From Mycolicibacterium insubricum (GTDB lineage Bacteria; Actinomycetota; Actinomycetes; Mycobacteriales; Mycobacteriaceae), in the NCBI RefSeq assembly GCF_010731615.1, contig NZ_AP022618.1, positions 1,240,001 through 1,304,000 on the forward strand: a DNA stretch of 64,000 bases. Reading direction: 5' to 3'. Under the pieces are notes generated by a model, which did no database searches, was not told the DNA's origin, and saw only the letters and a list, made by a program, of their open reading frames with translations. Positions 42,597 through 50,733 of the stretch are shown in pieces. A program made the position numbers and the translations under genes. The first letter of the stretch is position 1; every line of letters starts with the position of its first letter.

Positions 42597-43246
42597 CCGC
42601 ACCGCTGCCGCGCAACGCAGTACCGCAGTACCGCTACCGGCCGCGGATGCGCGAAGCGATCGACAACCTGGAAGCCGCCGTGCACCGTCTCGTCGACCCC
42701 GTCGACGCCTACCGCGGCACCTGGCTGCACGCCGACAGCCTGTACCAGCAACTGACGGCGGCGGTGTTCGGGACGTCCACCAACGGCGGGGGAGCGGGCG
42801 GCGGCTGGCGCTCTCGGCCTCCAGTCTGGGATGACGCAGCCGAACTGCTGCGCACCATCCAGACCGTGGTGTCAGCGAGCTTCCCGACCGGGATGGCCGG
42901 CACCGTACCCGCGTGCCTGCGCGCACTGGCCGCGAAACGCTGGGCACCCGAGCAACACAAGCAGGTTCGCACGATCACCGGGATCATCAACGCGTGGTGC
43001 GACAACATCGAAGCGCTCCTCGATGGCACACGCGCCCGACATCTGGTCGCTGCATGCCCAGCCTGCGGAGTGGCAACCGTCGAAGTCCGTGACAGCGCAG
43101 GCGAACTCGTTCGTCAACCAGCTCTGCAGATCGTCTCCGGTCAAGGCTGCACCTGCCTCGCCTGCCACCATTGCTGGGCTCCAGACCGATACCTACACCT
43201 GGCCGCGGTCCTAGGGTGCGAACGTCCCGCAGGAGTTCTCGAATGA
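42593..43246 (+). CDS. Zinc-finger-containing protein before the late region
   Basis: 217-aa protein. The helical N-terminal part (RMREAIDNLEAAVHRLVDPV, HADSLYQQLTAAVFG) is followed by CPACGVATVEVRD and CTCLACHHCWAPDRY, a treble-clef-like zinc region. This domain arrangement is common in mycobacteriophages just before the terminase genes. It may be a late regulator or DNA-binding protein. It is the last gene before the promoter and leader at 43256. Confidence 0.7.
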   Translation: MTAPLPRNAVPQYRYRPRMREAIDNLEAAVHRLVDPVDAYRGTWLHADSLYQQLTAAVFGTSTNGGGAGGGWRSRPPVWDDAAELLRTIQTVVSASFPTGMAGTVPACLRALAAKRWAPEQHKQVRTITGIINAWCDNIEALLDGTRARHLVAACPACGVATVEVRDSAGELVRQPALQIVSGQGCTCLACHHCWAPDRYLHLAAVLGCERPAGVLE

Positions 43247-43255
43247 CAACGACGC

Positions 43256-43284
43256 TTGCGCGACCAGGGGAAATCGGGCACACT
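43256..43284 (+). promoter_or_regulatory. putative late promoter 1
   Basis: TTGCGC (43256-43261), 17-bp spacer, CACACT (43279-43284), then 7 nt to the conserved leader at 43292. The same spacing exists at promoter 2 (50497-50525). The -10 is weak (CANNNT instead of TANNNT), which would suit an activated late promoter. Confidence 0.55.
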
Positions 43285-43291
43285 CGGGAAC

Positions 43292-43377
43292 GCGAGCTAC
43301 ACGTGTGCCCAGAGCCAGGTAGCCGCGAACCCCGAAATCTACACGGCCCCGCGCGAAGCACCGGCTTCTGCGGGGCC
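43292..43377 (+). ncRNA. 34-nt conserved leader plus hairpin, copy 1
   Basis: Bases 43292-43325 are identical to 50533-50566 (34 bp, beginning GCGAGCTACACGTG). GCTAC (43296) and GTAGC (43319) can form a stem around an 18-nt loop with the palindrome ACACGTGT. CGAAATCTAC follows. Then comes a strong hairpin: GGCCCCGC (43345) pairs with GCGGGGCC (43370-43377) around GAAGC/GCTTC. It could be a small RNA with its own terminator, or an antitermination/attenuation leader for the packaging operon. The rest of the gap (43378-43637) holds a second G/C-rich inverted repeat near 43420-43450 and no convincing gene. Confidence 0.6.
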
Positions 43378-43637
43378 ATCGTCGTACCCGGGCCGCGGCC
43401 AGGCCGCCCGCCGGCGGCCGACCCCCAGGGGGGAGGCCCCCTCCCCGGGTCGGGCCCCCGCCCCTCATGGCTTAGGCGAACGCCCCCCCTGGCCAAACCG
43501 TCACCCAGCCCAGCTTCACGTTTTTCCTTTCACCACCACCACGATCCAGCCAAGGTGATCGGCACCCCACGCCCGGTTTCAGCCCGCACAGCGCCATACA
43601 GGCGGCCCCTGACCCCAACCCCTCGGAGGACACCCCG

Positions 43638-44051
43638 ATGACCACCACCGACACCCAAACCAAACCGCCCGACGGCCTCGACGCCGACGGACCCGGCCAC
43701 CAGCTCTGGGCCTCGGTCACCGGCGAATACCGCCTGCGGCCCGACGAACTGCGGATCCTGGAGAACGCCTGCCGCCTCGCCGACGACATCGACTACTGGG
43801 AAGCCGAGGCCACCGAGTGCCGGCGCACCGCCGGCAGCGAACGCACCGTCCGCGGCTCCACCGGCCAACGAGTACTCAACAAGCTCCTCGTCCGCGCCGA
43901 CAAAGCCAAAGCCGAAGCGCTGCGCTGCCGCATCGCCCAGACCAACATGCTGGCCAAACTGCACCTCCCCGACGACCCCGCCGCACCGGCCGCCGATCAG
44001 GAACCACAACCCGCCGGCGAACACACCGGCCCGAGGTCCCTGACCGCCTGA
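43638..44051 (+). CDS. Terminase small subunit-like protein (P27 type)
   Basis: 137-aa protein. ATG 43638 follows GGAGGACACCCCG. YRLRPDELRILENACRLADD then DIDYWEAEATE is the pattern of P27-type small terminase subunits: a helix-turn-helix followed by oligomerisation helices (RVLNKLLVRADKAKAEALRC). It would recognise the packaging site. Placed just ahead of HNH and large terminase genes. Confidence 0.65.
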   Translation: MTTTDTQTKPPDGLDADGPGHQLWASVTGEYRLRPDELRILENACRLADDIDYWEAEATECRRTAGSERTVRGSTGQRVLNKLLVRADKAKAEALRCRIAQTNMLAKLHLPDDPAAPAADQEPQPAGEHTGPRSLTA

Positions 44052-44052
44052 C

Positions 44053-44358
44053 ATGACAACCCCGCGCAACACCACCACGCGGGACGAGCACCGCCGGATC
44101 ATCGCCCGCGACGAACCTCCGTGCGGGATCTGCGGACAACCGATCGACTACCGGCTCAACCATCGCCATCCCCGCAGCTTCGTCGTCGACCACATCACTC
44201 CACGAGCCCGCGGCGGCCCCGACACCCTCGACAACAAGCAGGCCGCCCACCGCGACTGCAACCGCGCCAAATCCGACAAGACCGTCATGCCCACCACCGG
44301 CGTCACCTTCGTGACCGAACGCAACTGGTGGACCAAACGAACCTGCACCAGGAGGTGA
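44053..44358 (+). CDS. HNH endonuclease
   Basis: 101-aa HNH nuclease with CGICGQPIDYRLNHRHPRSF, VVDHITPRARGGPDTLDNKQ (the DH of HNH), and AAHRDCNRAKSDK. CxxC plus DC..CN frame a beta-beta-alpha-metal fold. HNH proteins next to terminase genes assist genome cleavage at packaging in many long-tailed phages. It starts 1 bp after the previous stop. Confidence 0.88.
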   Translation: MTTPRNTTTRDEHRRIIARDEPPCGICGQPIDYRLNHRHPRSFVVDHITPRARGGPDTLDNKQAAHRDCNRAKSDKTVMPTTGVTFVTERNWWTKRTCTRR

Positions 44359-44360
44359 CC

Positions 44361-44705
44361 ATGGCCTCGAAACGCACCCGCACCCCCGCACGACCCGCAA
44401 CGAAACTGCGGGCCGTCGGCCCCGACGAACGCCCCGACCCACCGGCGGAACCCGCCCCGCCGGCAGCACCGAAATCACTGGCCGAAGCCGCCGCCGACGG
44501 CACCTACCTCGAACTACTGGAAGCACAACGCGCGCTGCTGGCCCAGTCCGTCCTGCACGAGACCGGCCAGGTGAAGATGACCGCACACAAGGAGCTGCGC
44601 GCCGTCGCCAAGGAGATCGAGACGATCAAGGCCGCAGCCACCGGAACCGCCACCTCCGTCGCAGCCGGCGAACACGATGAGCCCTGGGACTCCACGGCTC
44701 TCTGA
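44361..44705 (+). CDS. Terminase-associated small protein (possible second small subunit)
   Basis: 114-aa protein from ATG 44361 with a strong GGAGGTGACC site. A basic, Pro-rich N-terminal tail leads to a helical domain: SLAEAAADGTYLELLEAQRA, LLAQSVLHETGQVKMTAHKE and LRAVAKEIETIKAAATG. Placement, overlapping the large-subunit gene by 29 bp, and the helical layout suggest a small terminase subunit. If so, the gene at 43638 has another role. Confidence 0.55.
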   Translation: MASKRTRTPARPATKLRAVGPDERPDPPAEPAPPAAPKSLAEAAADGTYLELLEAQRALLAQSVLHETGQVKMTAHKELRAVAKEIETIKAAATGTATSVAAGEHDEPWDSTAL

Positions 44706-46107
44706 GATCGCCCGCCACGTCGTCATCCCCGACGGCATCACGGCAACCGGGTGGCCCGGCGTCAAAGAGACCTGCCGCCGCCTCGGCTGGGAATTCGACC
44801 CCTGGCAAGACGGCGCCGGCCGACTGTTCCTCGGAAAACGCTCCGACGGCCTCTACGCCGCCGACACCATCGTCATGTCCATACCCCGCCAGTGCGGCAA
44901 GACCTACCTCGTCGGCTGCATCATCTTCGCGGTGTGCCTGATGCAACCCGGGCTCACCGTGATCTGGACCGCGCACCGCAAGACCACCGCGGCCGAGACG
45001 TTCGAATCGTTCGCCGGCATGGCGCAACGCCCCAAGGTCGCCCCGCACATCGCCGGGGTCCTGCGCGGCCGCGGCGACGAGAAGGTCCTGTTCACCAACG
45101 GATCACGAATCCTGTTCGGCGCCCGGGAATCCGGCTTCGGCCGCGGCTTCTCCGACGTCGACATCATCGTCTTCGACGAAGCCCAGATCATGACCGAAAC
45201 GACGCTGGAGGACATGTCGGCCGCACAGAACGTCGCCGTCAACCCCCTCACCTTCATGATGGGCACCCCGCCGCGGCCCAAGGACCCCGGCGAAGTGTTC
45301 ACCCTGATGCGCCAGGAAGCCCTCGACGGCGAATCCGACTCCACCGCCTACATCGAGTTCTCCGCCGACCGCGGCGCCGACCCCATGGCCCGTGCACAGT
45401 GGCGCAAAGCCAACCCGTCGTTCCCGCACCGCACCACCGAACGCGCCATGCTGCGACTCCGCAAGAAGCTGAAATCCGCCGACTCCTGGGCCCGGGAAGC
45501 ACTCGGCATCTGGGACGAAGTCGCCGTGCACCAGGCGATCACCACCCCCAACCACTGGCGCAGCCTCATCGACACCGGACCGGCCGGCAACGTCGCACCG
45601 ACAGCACTCGGCATCGACATGTCCCACGGCCTGGCCATCTCCATCGCCGGATGCTGGATCGAGGAAAGCGGATCCGCGCACATCGAAGAAGTCTGGGCCG
45701 GCACCGATGTCGCCGCCGCGATCAACTGGACCGCCGCAGTCGCCGGCCGCCGCACCGAAGTCATGATCGACGACCTCTCACCCGCCGCCCAGATGATCCC
45801 AGAACTCAAAGCACGAGGCGTCAAGGTCCACCGCGGCACCGCCCGCGACATGGTCAAAGGCTGCCTGCTCGTCGACACCCGCATCAAAGACGAACAACTC
45901 ACCCACGCCGACCAGAAACCACTGACCGACGCCCTGATGGGCGCCCGCAAACGCCCCATCCACGACGCCGGCGGATGGGGCTGGGACCGCCGCGACTCCA
46001 CCGTCACCATCCACCCCATCGTCGCCGCCACCCTCGCCCTCTACTGCGCCTCCACCAAACGCCCGGCACCGGCAACCCGGACCATACGAAAGGCCGTCAT
46101 CGGATGA
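44677..46107 (+). CDS. Terminase large subunit
   Basis: 476-aa packaging motor. ATPase part: adenine and Walker A region IVMSIPRQCGKTYLV (residues about 66-80), Walker B IIVFDEAQIM (about 161-170), coupling motif FMMGTPPRPKD. Nuclease part: ALGIDMSHGLAI, VMIDDLSPAA and the C-terminal RRDSTVTIHPIVAATLAL supply RNase H-like acidic residues. ATG 44677 overlaps the upstream gene; the stop overlaps the portal start. Confidence 0.95.
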   Translation: MSPGTPRLSEIARHVVIPDGITATGWPGVKETCRRLGWEFDPWQDGAGRLFLGKRSDGLYAADTIVMSIPRQCGKTYLVGCIIFAVCLMQPGLTVIWTAHRKTTAAETFESFAGMAQRPKVAPHIAGVLRGRGDEKVLFTNGSRILFGARESGFGRGFSDVDIIVFDEAQIMTETTLEDMSAAQNVAVNPLTFMMGTPPRPKDPGEVFTLMRQEALDGESDSTAYIEFSADRGADPMARAQWRKANPSFPHRTTERAMLRLRKKLKSADSWAREALGIWDEVAVHQAITTPNHWRSLIDTGPAGNVAPTALGIDMSHGLAISIAGCWIEESGSAHIEEVWAGTDVAAAINWTAAVAGRRTEVMIDDLSPAAQMIPELKARGVKVHRGTARDMVKGCLLVDTRIKDEQLTHADQKPLTDALMGARKRPIHDAGGWGWDRRDSTVTIHPIVAATLALYCASTKRPAPATRTIRKAVIG

Positions 46108-47561
46108 CTACCGCAATCACGCTGCCCACTCTGCTGCTCTCCGACGACGAACAAGCCGCGGTCGCCGCGCTGCGCGCCAAGCTCCGAACCGTCGCCCCCG
46201 GCAACAAACGGAAATCCGACCTCTACGAAGGCAAACGCACCGCCGCGGACCTGAAGATTTCCGCGCCCGAAGGCCTCCCCGACCTCGTGCGCGCCGTCTC
46301 CGGCTGGCCCGGCACCGTCGTCGACGTCCTCGAAGAACGAATCGGGTGGCGGGGCTGGACCGGCGACGGCGACCTGGCCACCGCCCTCACCGACATCGCC
46401 CGCGACAACCAGCTGCCCGCCGAAGCCGGCCGCGGCCACCTCGACGGCCTCACCTACGGCTGCGGATTCATCAGCGTCGGCAAAGGCGACACCACCATCG
46501 GCGAACCCGAGATCATGGTCACCGTCGAATCCACCGAATCCTGCACCGTCGACTGGGATTACCGCACCCGCCGCGCGAAGTCCGGACTGTCTCAGACCCG
46601 CGACAAGTACGGCGTCACCATCGCGGAAACGCTCTACCTCCCCAACGAGACGATTCGCTTCGAGCAGCACCGCGGCGTGCTCGTCGTCGCCGACCGCGAC
46701 CACCACGGCCTCGGCCGCGTCCCCGTCGCCCGGCTCCTCAACCGCGACCGCGGCGCCGACGTCACTGGCCGCTCCGAAATCACACCCTCGGTCATCTACC
46801 TCACCGACGCCGCCATCCGAACCCTCTGCGGCATGGAGATCAACCGCGAGTTCTACACCAGCCCGAAATGGACAGTCCTGAACGCCAACCCCGCGGTCTT
46901 CGGGATGGACGAGGAACAGACATCACGAGAAAACCGCCGCGCCGGCTGGAAGGCCACCCAGGGCCGCCTCAACGTCGTCCCCCCGCAGCTCGACGAGAAC
47001 AACGACCCCGCCGACGTGAAACTGCACGAATTCCGGCCCGCCCCGCCAACCCCCTACATCGAACAGATCCGCGCCTACTCCCAGCTACTGGCCGCCGAAT
47101 CCGGCATCCCCGCCCCCTACCTCGGGTTCGTCACCGACAACCCCGCAAGCGCCGACGCAATCCGCCAACAGGAATACCGCCTCGTCAAACGCGCCGAACG
47201 ACGCCAGACCTCCTTCGGGCAAGCATGGCTGGAAGTCGCCCGACTCGCCCTCATGATGCGCGACGCCAAGTTCGACCCCACCCAGATGCGCCGCCTCGGA
47301 GTGTCCTGGGCCGACGCCGCCACCCCCACCCGCGCCGCCTCCGCCGACGAAGTCGCCAAGCTCGTCGCCGCCGAAGTACTCCCACCGGACTCCCCGGTCA
47401 CCTGGGACCGCATCGGCCTGTCCGACCAGGAACAGCAGCAGCTCGCCGACCGCCAACGCACCACCGGATCAACGCGCCTCCTCGACAAGCTCCTGGGCGC
47501 CAACCTCCCACCGGTCCCCGCGCCGGCTGCGGCGGCCGCGGGCAACACCGAGGGGCAGTGA
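46104..47561 (+). CDS. Portal protein
   Basis: 485-aa protein of the SPP1 gp6-like portal type. Marks are DLYEGKRTAADLKISAPEGL (early wing), VSGWPGTVVDVLEERIGWRG, VARLLNRDRGADVTGRSEIT, NREFYTSPKWTVL and SGIPAPYLGFVTDNPASADA before the stem/clip helices. The C-terminus is Ala/Pro-rich. It forms the dodecameric DNA gate. ATG 46104 overlaps the terminase stop. Confidence 0.93.
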   Translation: MTTAITLPTLLLSDDEQAAVAALRAKLRTVAPGNKRKSDLYEGKRTAADLKISAPEGLPDLVRAVSGWPGTVVDVLEERIGWRGWTGDGDLATALTDIARDNQLPAEAGRGHLDGLTYGCGFISVGKGDTTIGEPEIMVTVESTESCTVDWDYRTRRAKSGLSQTRDKYGVTIAETLYLPNETIRFEQHRGVLVVADRDHHGLGRVPVARLLNRDRGADVTGRSEITPSVIYLTDAAIRTLCGMEINREFYTSPKWTVLNANPAVFGMDEEQTSRENRRAGWKATQGRLNVVPPQLDENNDPADVKLHEFRPAPPTPYIEQIRAYSQLLAAESGIPAPYLGFVTDNPASADAIRQQEYRLVKRAERRQTSFGQAWLEVARLALMMRDAKFDPTQMRRLGVSWADAATPTRAASADEVAKLVAAEVLPPDSPVTWDRIGLSDQEQQQLADRQRTTGSTRLLDKLLGANLPPVPAPAAAAAGNTEGQ

Positions 47562-47565
47562 ACGC

Positions 47566-49224
47566 ATGCCCGTCGCCGTCGACGAACACCAGCAGCTCCT
47601 CGTCCTGCTGTCCTCACACCTCGACGCCGACATCGAACAACTCATCAACCGGATCTACGGCCACCTCGACGAACACGAACTCCTCACCTTCCTCACCGAC
47701 GCCTACCCCGAACTCGCCGACGCATACCTGCACGCCGCCGGCACGCTGACCGCCCAGTACTACGCCGAACAACCCACCACCACCGTCGGATTCGAACCCC
47801 AGCCCGCCGACCTCCCACCCGCCGGCCAACTCGGCGCCAACGCGCGCTGGGCCGCCCTGCAGTCCTCACCGATCACCGCGCTGCAAGGCGCAGCGCAACG
47901 CGCCGTGTTCAACGCCGCACGCAACACCGTCGTCGACAACGTGCAAGCCGAAAACGAATTTCTCGCTGGCGGAAAGCGCATCGACCCGGCCTTGATCGAA
48001 CTGCCGCCCGACGTCCGCAGCCCCCAAGCCCGCTGGTACCGCCACGCCGCCGCCAACGCCTGCGGCTTCTGCCGAATGGTCGCGATCAGCGGAGCCCGCT
48101 ACCGATCCGAAGAATCCGCCCTCACCGTCACCGGCCGATCCGTCAGCCTCCAGACCAACGACTACCGCCAGATCGCCGCCGGCCAAACCACCCGCGACGA
48201 AGCCCTCGACCGCCGCAGCCGCTACACCTCCGCCCACCAAGCCGCCAAACAAGGAAAGATGGTCGGCGACACCAAGATCGGAGCCCAGCGCGGCACCCAA
48301 GAAGTCGGCATGCGTTACCACGATCATTGTCACTGCACGGCAACCGTCGTCCGGCCCGGCGACACATGGAACCCACCCTCGTACTACGACCAGTGGGACC
48401 AGGACTACATCGCCGCGTCCCGCGAAACCGGCAAACCCGGCGCCATCGCCTACCGCATGGAACAACTCGAGAAGCGCCCCGCCGAACCAATCCCCATGGT
48501 CGACATCGAGCTCGCCGGAAAAGACGGCCCGATCACCAGATCCGTCCCCGCCGACAGCAGCGCCGCCAAGGCCTACGCAAAACAGCGCGTACCGGCCGCC
48601 AAGTCCGGCACCGACGGCCCTCGGGGACCGCGTGGCCCAGGCGGTGGCGTCGGCGGGGGAGCAGGGGGATCCGGACCCGACCCCGACTGGCTGCGCACCA
48701 GCAGGGCCCACGTCGCTGCATTGACCGGCCGTCGCCGGCAATCCGTGATCGGCTACACCGGCGACACCCACAAACGGATCAACGGATGGCTACGGCGCGG
48801 CCAAACGCCGCAAGACACCTGGGTCGCTGCCCGCATGAAAGACCTCGACGAGGTCCTCGCGCACAACCCACTGGCCGCCCCGACGATCCTCACGCGAACC
48901 ACCGAATTGTCGACCTTCGGTGTCACGCGCCAGCAGGGGATGTCCAAGGTGGTCGGCACCGCGCGAACAGAACTCGGCTACATGTCGACTACTCGATTCC
49001 CCGACGGCGGCGACACGAAGAAATACATCGACCCGGTTCGATTGACCGTACTCGTGCCCCCGGGAACGCCAGCAGCAGCGATCGAAGACATCTCGAAGGT
49101 GCCGCGCCAAGGTGAAATCCTGCTCGGCCGCGGACAGCGGTATGTCGTCACCGCTGCGGCGTATGATCGGACCATTGGAATGTGGAGGGCCACCATCGTG
49201 ATCCGGAGAGGGGTGACACCATGA
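47566..49224 (+). CDS. MuF-type head protein fused to an ADP-ribosyltransferase toxin domain
   Basis: 552 aa. Residues 1-265 are a MuF-like head morphogenesis part with a Cys/His cluster (ACGFCRMVAISGARY near 165; YHDHCHCTATV near 250). A Gly/Pro linker (GPRGPRGPGGGVGGGAGGSG) near 350 leads to a C-terminal ADP-ribosyltransferase fold: SVIGYTGDTHKRINGWLRRG, then Arg444 (TILTRTTEL), Ser474-Thr-Thr (GYMSTTRF) and Gln515-x-Glu517 (PRQGEILLGRG). R-S-QxE is the C3-like pattern. MuF toxins are thought to be injected with phage DNA. GTGA-type coupling does not occur; a small gene follows at once. Confidence 0.82.
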   Translation: MPVAVDEHQQLLVLLSSHLDADIEQLINRIYGHLDEHELLTFLTDAYPELADAYLHAAGTLTAQYYAEQPTTTVGFEPQPADLPPAGQLGANARWAALQSSPITALQGAAQRAVFNAARNTVVDNVQAENEFLAGGKRIDPALIELPPDVRSPQARWYRHAAANACGFCRMVAISGARYRSEESALTVTGRSVSLQTNDYRQIAAGQTTRDEALDRRSRYTSAHQAAKQGKMVGDTKIGAQRGTQEVGMRYHDHCHCTATVVRPGDTWNPPSYYDQWDQDYIAASRETGKPGAIAYRMEQLEKRPAEPIPMVDIELAGKDGPITRSVPADSSAAKAYAKQRVPAAKSGTDGPRGPRGPGGGVGGGAGGSGPDPDWLRTSRAHVAALTGRRRQSVIGYTGDTHKRINGWLRRGQTPQDTWVAARMKDLDEVLAHNPLAAPTILTRTTELSTFGVTRQQGMSKVVGTARTELGYMSTTRFPDGGDTKKYIDPVRLTVLVPPGTPAAAIEDISKVPRQGEILLGRGQRYVVTAAAYDRTIGMWRATIVIRRGVTP

Positions 49225-49412
49225 GCGCACTAGACGACGGAGAGTTCGGCTGCGAGCCTGTCACTGACCTCCGAGAACTCGCGGATATGCGGAAATCGGT
49301 CCTGGAGGACTGGGACTACCGGCTCCCCCTGCAGGATGCTGAGCGGGCCGCCGGCCTCACCGAGGCCGATATCTGGCGCTTTCTCGACGAACCCGCCGCC
49401 GCAACCGGGTAG
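49221..49412 (+). CDS. Small acidic protein downstream of the MuF-ART gene (possible antidote)
   Basis: 63-aa protein MSALDDGEFGCEPVTDLREL, then DYRLPLQDAERAAGLTEADI and WRFLDEPAAATG. ATG 49221 overlaps the toxin-gene stop (ATGA) with GGAGAGGGG upstream. Strong acidity, small size and coupling to an ADP-ribosyltransferase fit an immunity protein, but no family supports it. It could equally be a structural accessory. Confidence 0.6.
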   Translation: MSALDDGEFGCEPVTDLRELADMRKSVLEDWDYRLPLQDAERAAGLTEADIWRFLDEPAAATG

Positions 49413-49673
49413 CGCCTGCCGCATCAACTGCGGGCCCGACGGACCGCGCACCAACCGATCCGCGAGGTCACCGACCGGCATCGATACTGTCACTTGGCGG
49501 GCGCGGCAGATCACCAAATGCGGACAAATGCACCCTCCGGTGGTAAGAATGGCGGCATGGTGCAGTTGACGTTGGGCCGCGCCAGGGCAGGGAAGAACCC
49601 GAGACGCGTTGGCGCGCGCCCCGGGTACCTCCACGGGCTGAACCTCCTTCCTGGAGCACACGAGCCGACGGGT

Positions 49674-49886
49674 CTAAGCCGTCGCCTCGCGAACCTGTAC
49701 CAACTTCCAGTAGGCGCACTCGCCCCCATTCCGCCCAGGAACGGGCGGGAAGGTGCTGTGCTCATCGAAACGGCACGTATTGCCCCGCTGATCCCGCCAC
49801 AAACCGCTCCGCGGGCAACGCTGCCCGCTCTTGAAGCTGTCGTCGGGGCCCAACGGCCGCCAGGTGGACTTCCTCACGATCATCAC
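49674..49886 (-). CDS. Small minus-strand protein of the FPP(C/V) ribbon type
   Basis: 70-aa protein from GTG 49886 or ATG 49883, with GGGAGGAGG directly upstream. SFKSGQRCPRSGLWRDQRGN, then FDEHSTFPPVPGRNGGECAY and WKLVQVREA resemble small proteins with the layout G-x-x-C-P-x-S-G, FPP, W-x-L-V. It faces away from the late operon, like the early antisense cassettes, and overlaps the predicted start area of the divergent gene at 49895. Between 49413 and 49673 I see nothing clear. Confidence 0.6.
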   Translation of the reverse strand: MMIVRKSTWRPLGPDDSFKSGQRCPRSGLWRDQRGNTCRFDEHSTFPPVPGRNGGECAYWKLVQVREATA

Positions 49887-49894
49887 CTCCTCCC

Positions 49895-50110
49895 ATGAAC
49901 TCGATTACCTCGCTGGACGACCACCGACGGCGATCGGTGGCCACCGAACCACTTCGTTGCCGCCACTGCGGTAGCGAATGGTTCAGGCTCAGTGGTGAAA
50001 TGAGCGGCCCGGACATACCCCCCGGTGGCGCGATCACCATGAATTGCGACGGAAGAATCACCGGCTATGCCGGACTGCCGGTGTGTATCGAGTGCGGGGA
50101 ACCGGTCTAA
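49895..50110 (+). CDS. Small zinc-ribbon protein
   Basis: 71-aa protein MNSITSLDDHRRRSVATEPL, RCRHCGSEWFRLS and LPVCIECGEPV: two CxxC knuckles about 40 residues apart. No ribosome site precedes ATG 49895, so it would need a leaderless mRNA. It diverges from the minus-strand gene with only 8 bp between starts. Confidence 0.5.
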   Translation: MNSITSLDDHRRRSVATEPLRCRHCGSEWFRLSGEMSGPDIPPGGAITMNCDGRITGYAGLPVCIECGEPV

Positions 50111-50314
50111 CCAGCTCAACCACGCGGCGGGCCTACCGCATCGTGTTTCGGACACAGAACATTCCCGGCGGGATGAAAGACGACCTCAACATCGTCGTGG
50201 AACCTTTCGGTTGTGAGGTGGAAGACAATCTGGGTGGTGTGGCTGCGACGCTACAGCGCCCATTCGACGAATCGGCACTATCACGAGTCGGCGTGTCTGA
50301 GCCGAACATAAGAA

Positions 50315-50346
50315 AGAGGGGCTCCGCCGCCAGGCGAAGCCCCTCT
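50315..50346 (+). terminator. terminator-like hairpin before the capsid operon
   Basis: AGAGGGGCT (50315-50323) pairs with AGCCCCTCT (50338-50346), loop about 14 nt with partial CGCC/GGCG pairing. It lies in the 620-bp stretch 50111-50733, where no strong gene is seen, and probably ends upstream transcripts before promoter 2. Confidence 0.6.
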
Positions 50347-50496
50347 GCCGATAGTTCTGTGTATCCGGCACCACCCAGGACCACACAAACAACTCCCGCG
50401 CGTCCAAGGATGCCCGAGGGTTCCGGAAAAACCCGGTATTTAGCCCCGGAGTGTCACTGTAAATCACATGCATGTCGTTTCATTCCGGGAAGATCC

Positions 50497-50525
50497 TTGC
50501 AAATCACCTGAAAATCGTGCAGAGT
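50497..50525 (+). promoter_or_regulatory. putative late promoter 2 with upstream repeat
   Basis: TTGCAA (50497-50502), 17-bp spacer, CAGAGT (50520-50525), then 7 nt to the conserved leader at 50533: the same geometry as promoter 1. A 12-mer G(T/C)AAATCAC(A/C)TG occurs at 50459-50470 and 50499-50510, exactly 40 bp apart, the second overlapping the -35; it could bind an activator. The DNA here is clearly AT-richer than its surroundings. Confidence 0.55.
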
Positions 50526-50532
50526 GTCCCTT

Positions 50533-50625
50533 GCGAGCTACACGTGTGCCCAGAGCCAGGTAGCCGAAATCCACTGAAAAACCTTTCCAGACCGCGTCGT
50601 TGAGCCACTGGCTCCGGCGCGGTCT
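50533..50625 (+). ncRNA. 34-nt conserved leader plus hairpin, copy 2
   Basis: Bases 50533-50566 are identical to 43292-43325. CGAAATCCAC follows, then a hairpin: AGACCGCG (50589-50596) pairs with CGCGGTCT (50618-50625), with GAGCC/GGCTC inside. The scaffold gene begins 108 bp further on. As with copy 1, the unit could be a terminated small RNA or an RNA element acting on polymerase. Confidence 0.6.
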
Positions 50626-50733
50626 TCGCATATCCACCCCTTGAGACTTCCCGACCGGGACCCGGCCGGGACTGGCGCTTCCAGCCTGCGCGAAACCGGC
50701 CTGGGTACTGCTGACGAGCTACGGAGGACCCCC

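Noticed and set aside
49494..49898. Plus-strand 134-codon frame
   Set aside because: Antisense to the better supported minus-strand gene 49674-49886; Pro/Arg-rich without a fold.
50044..50511. Plus-strand frame between the zinc-ribbon gene and promoter 2
   Set aside because: Its centre (IVFRTQNIPGGMKDDLNIVV) looks protein-like, but no start codon has a ribosome site and the frame runs through the terminator hairpin at 50315-50346 and into promoter 2. At best a decayed gene.
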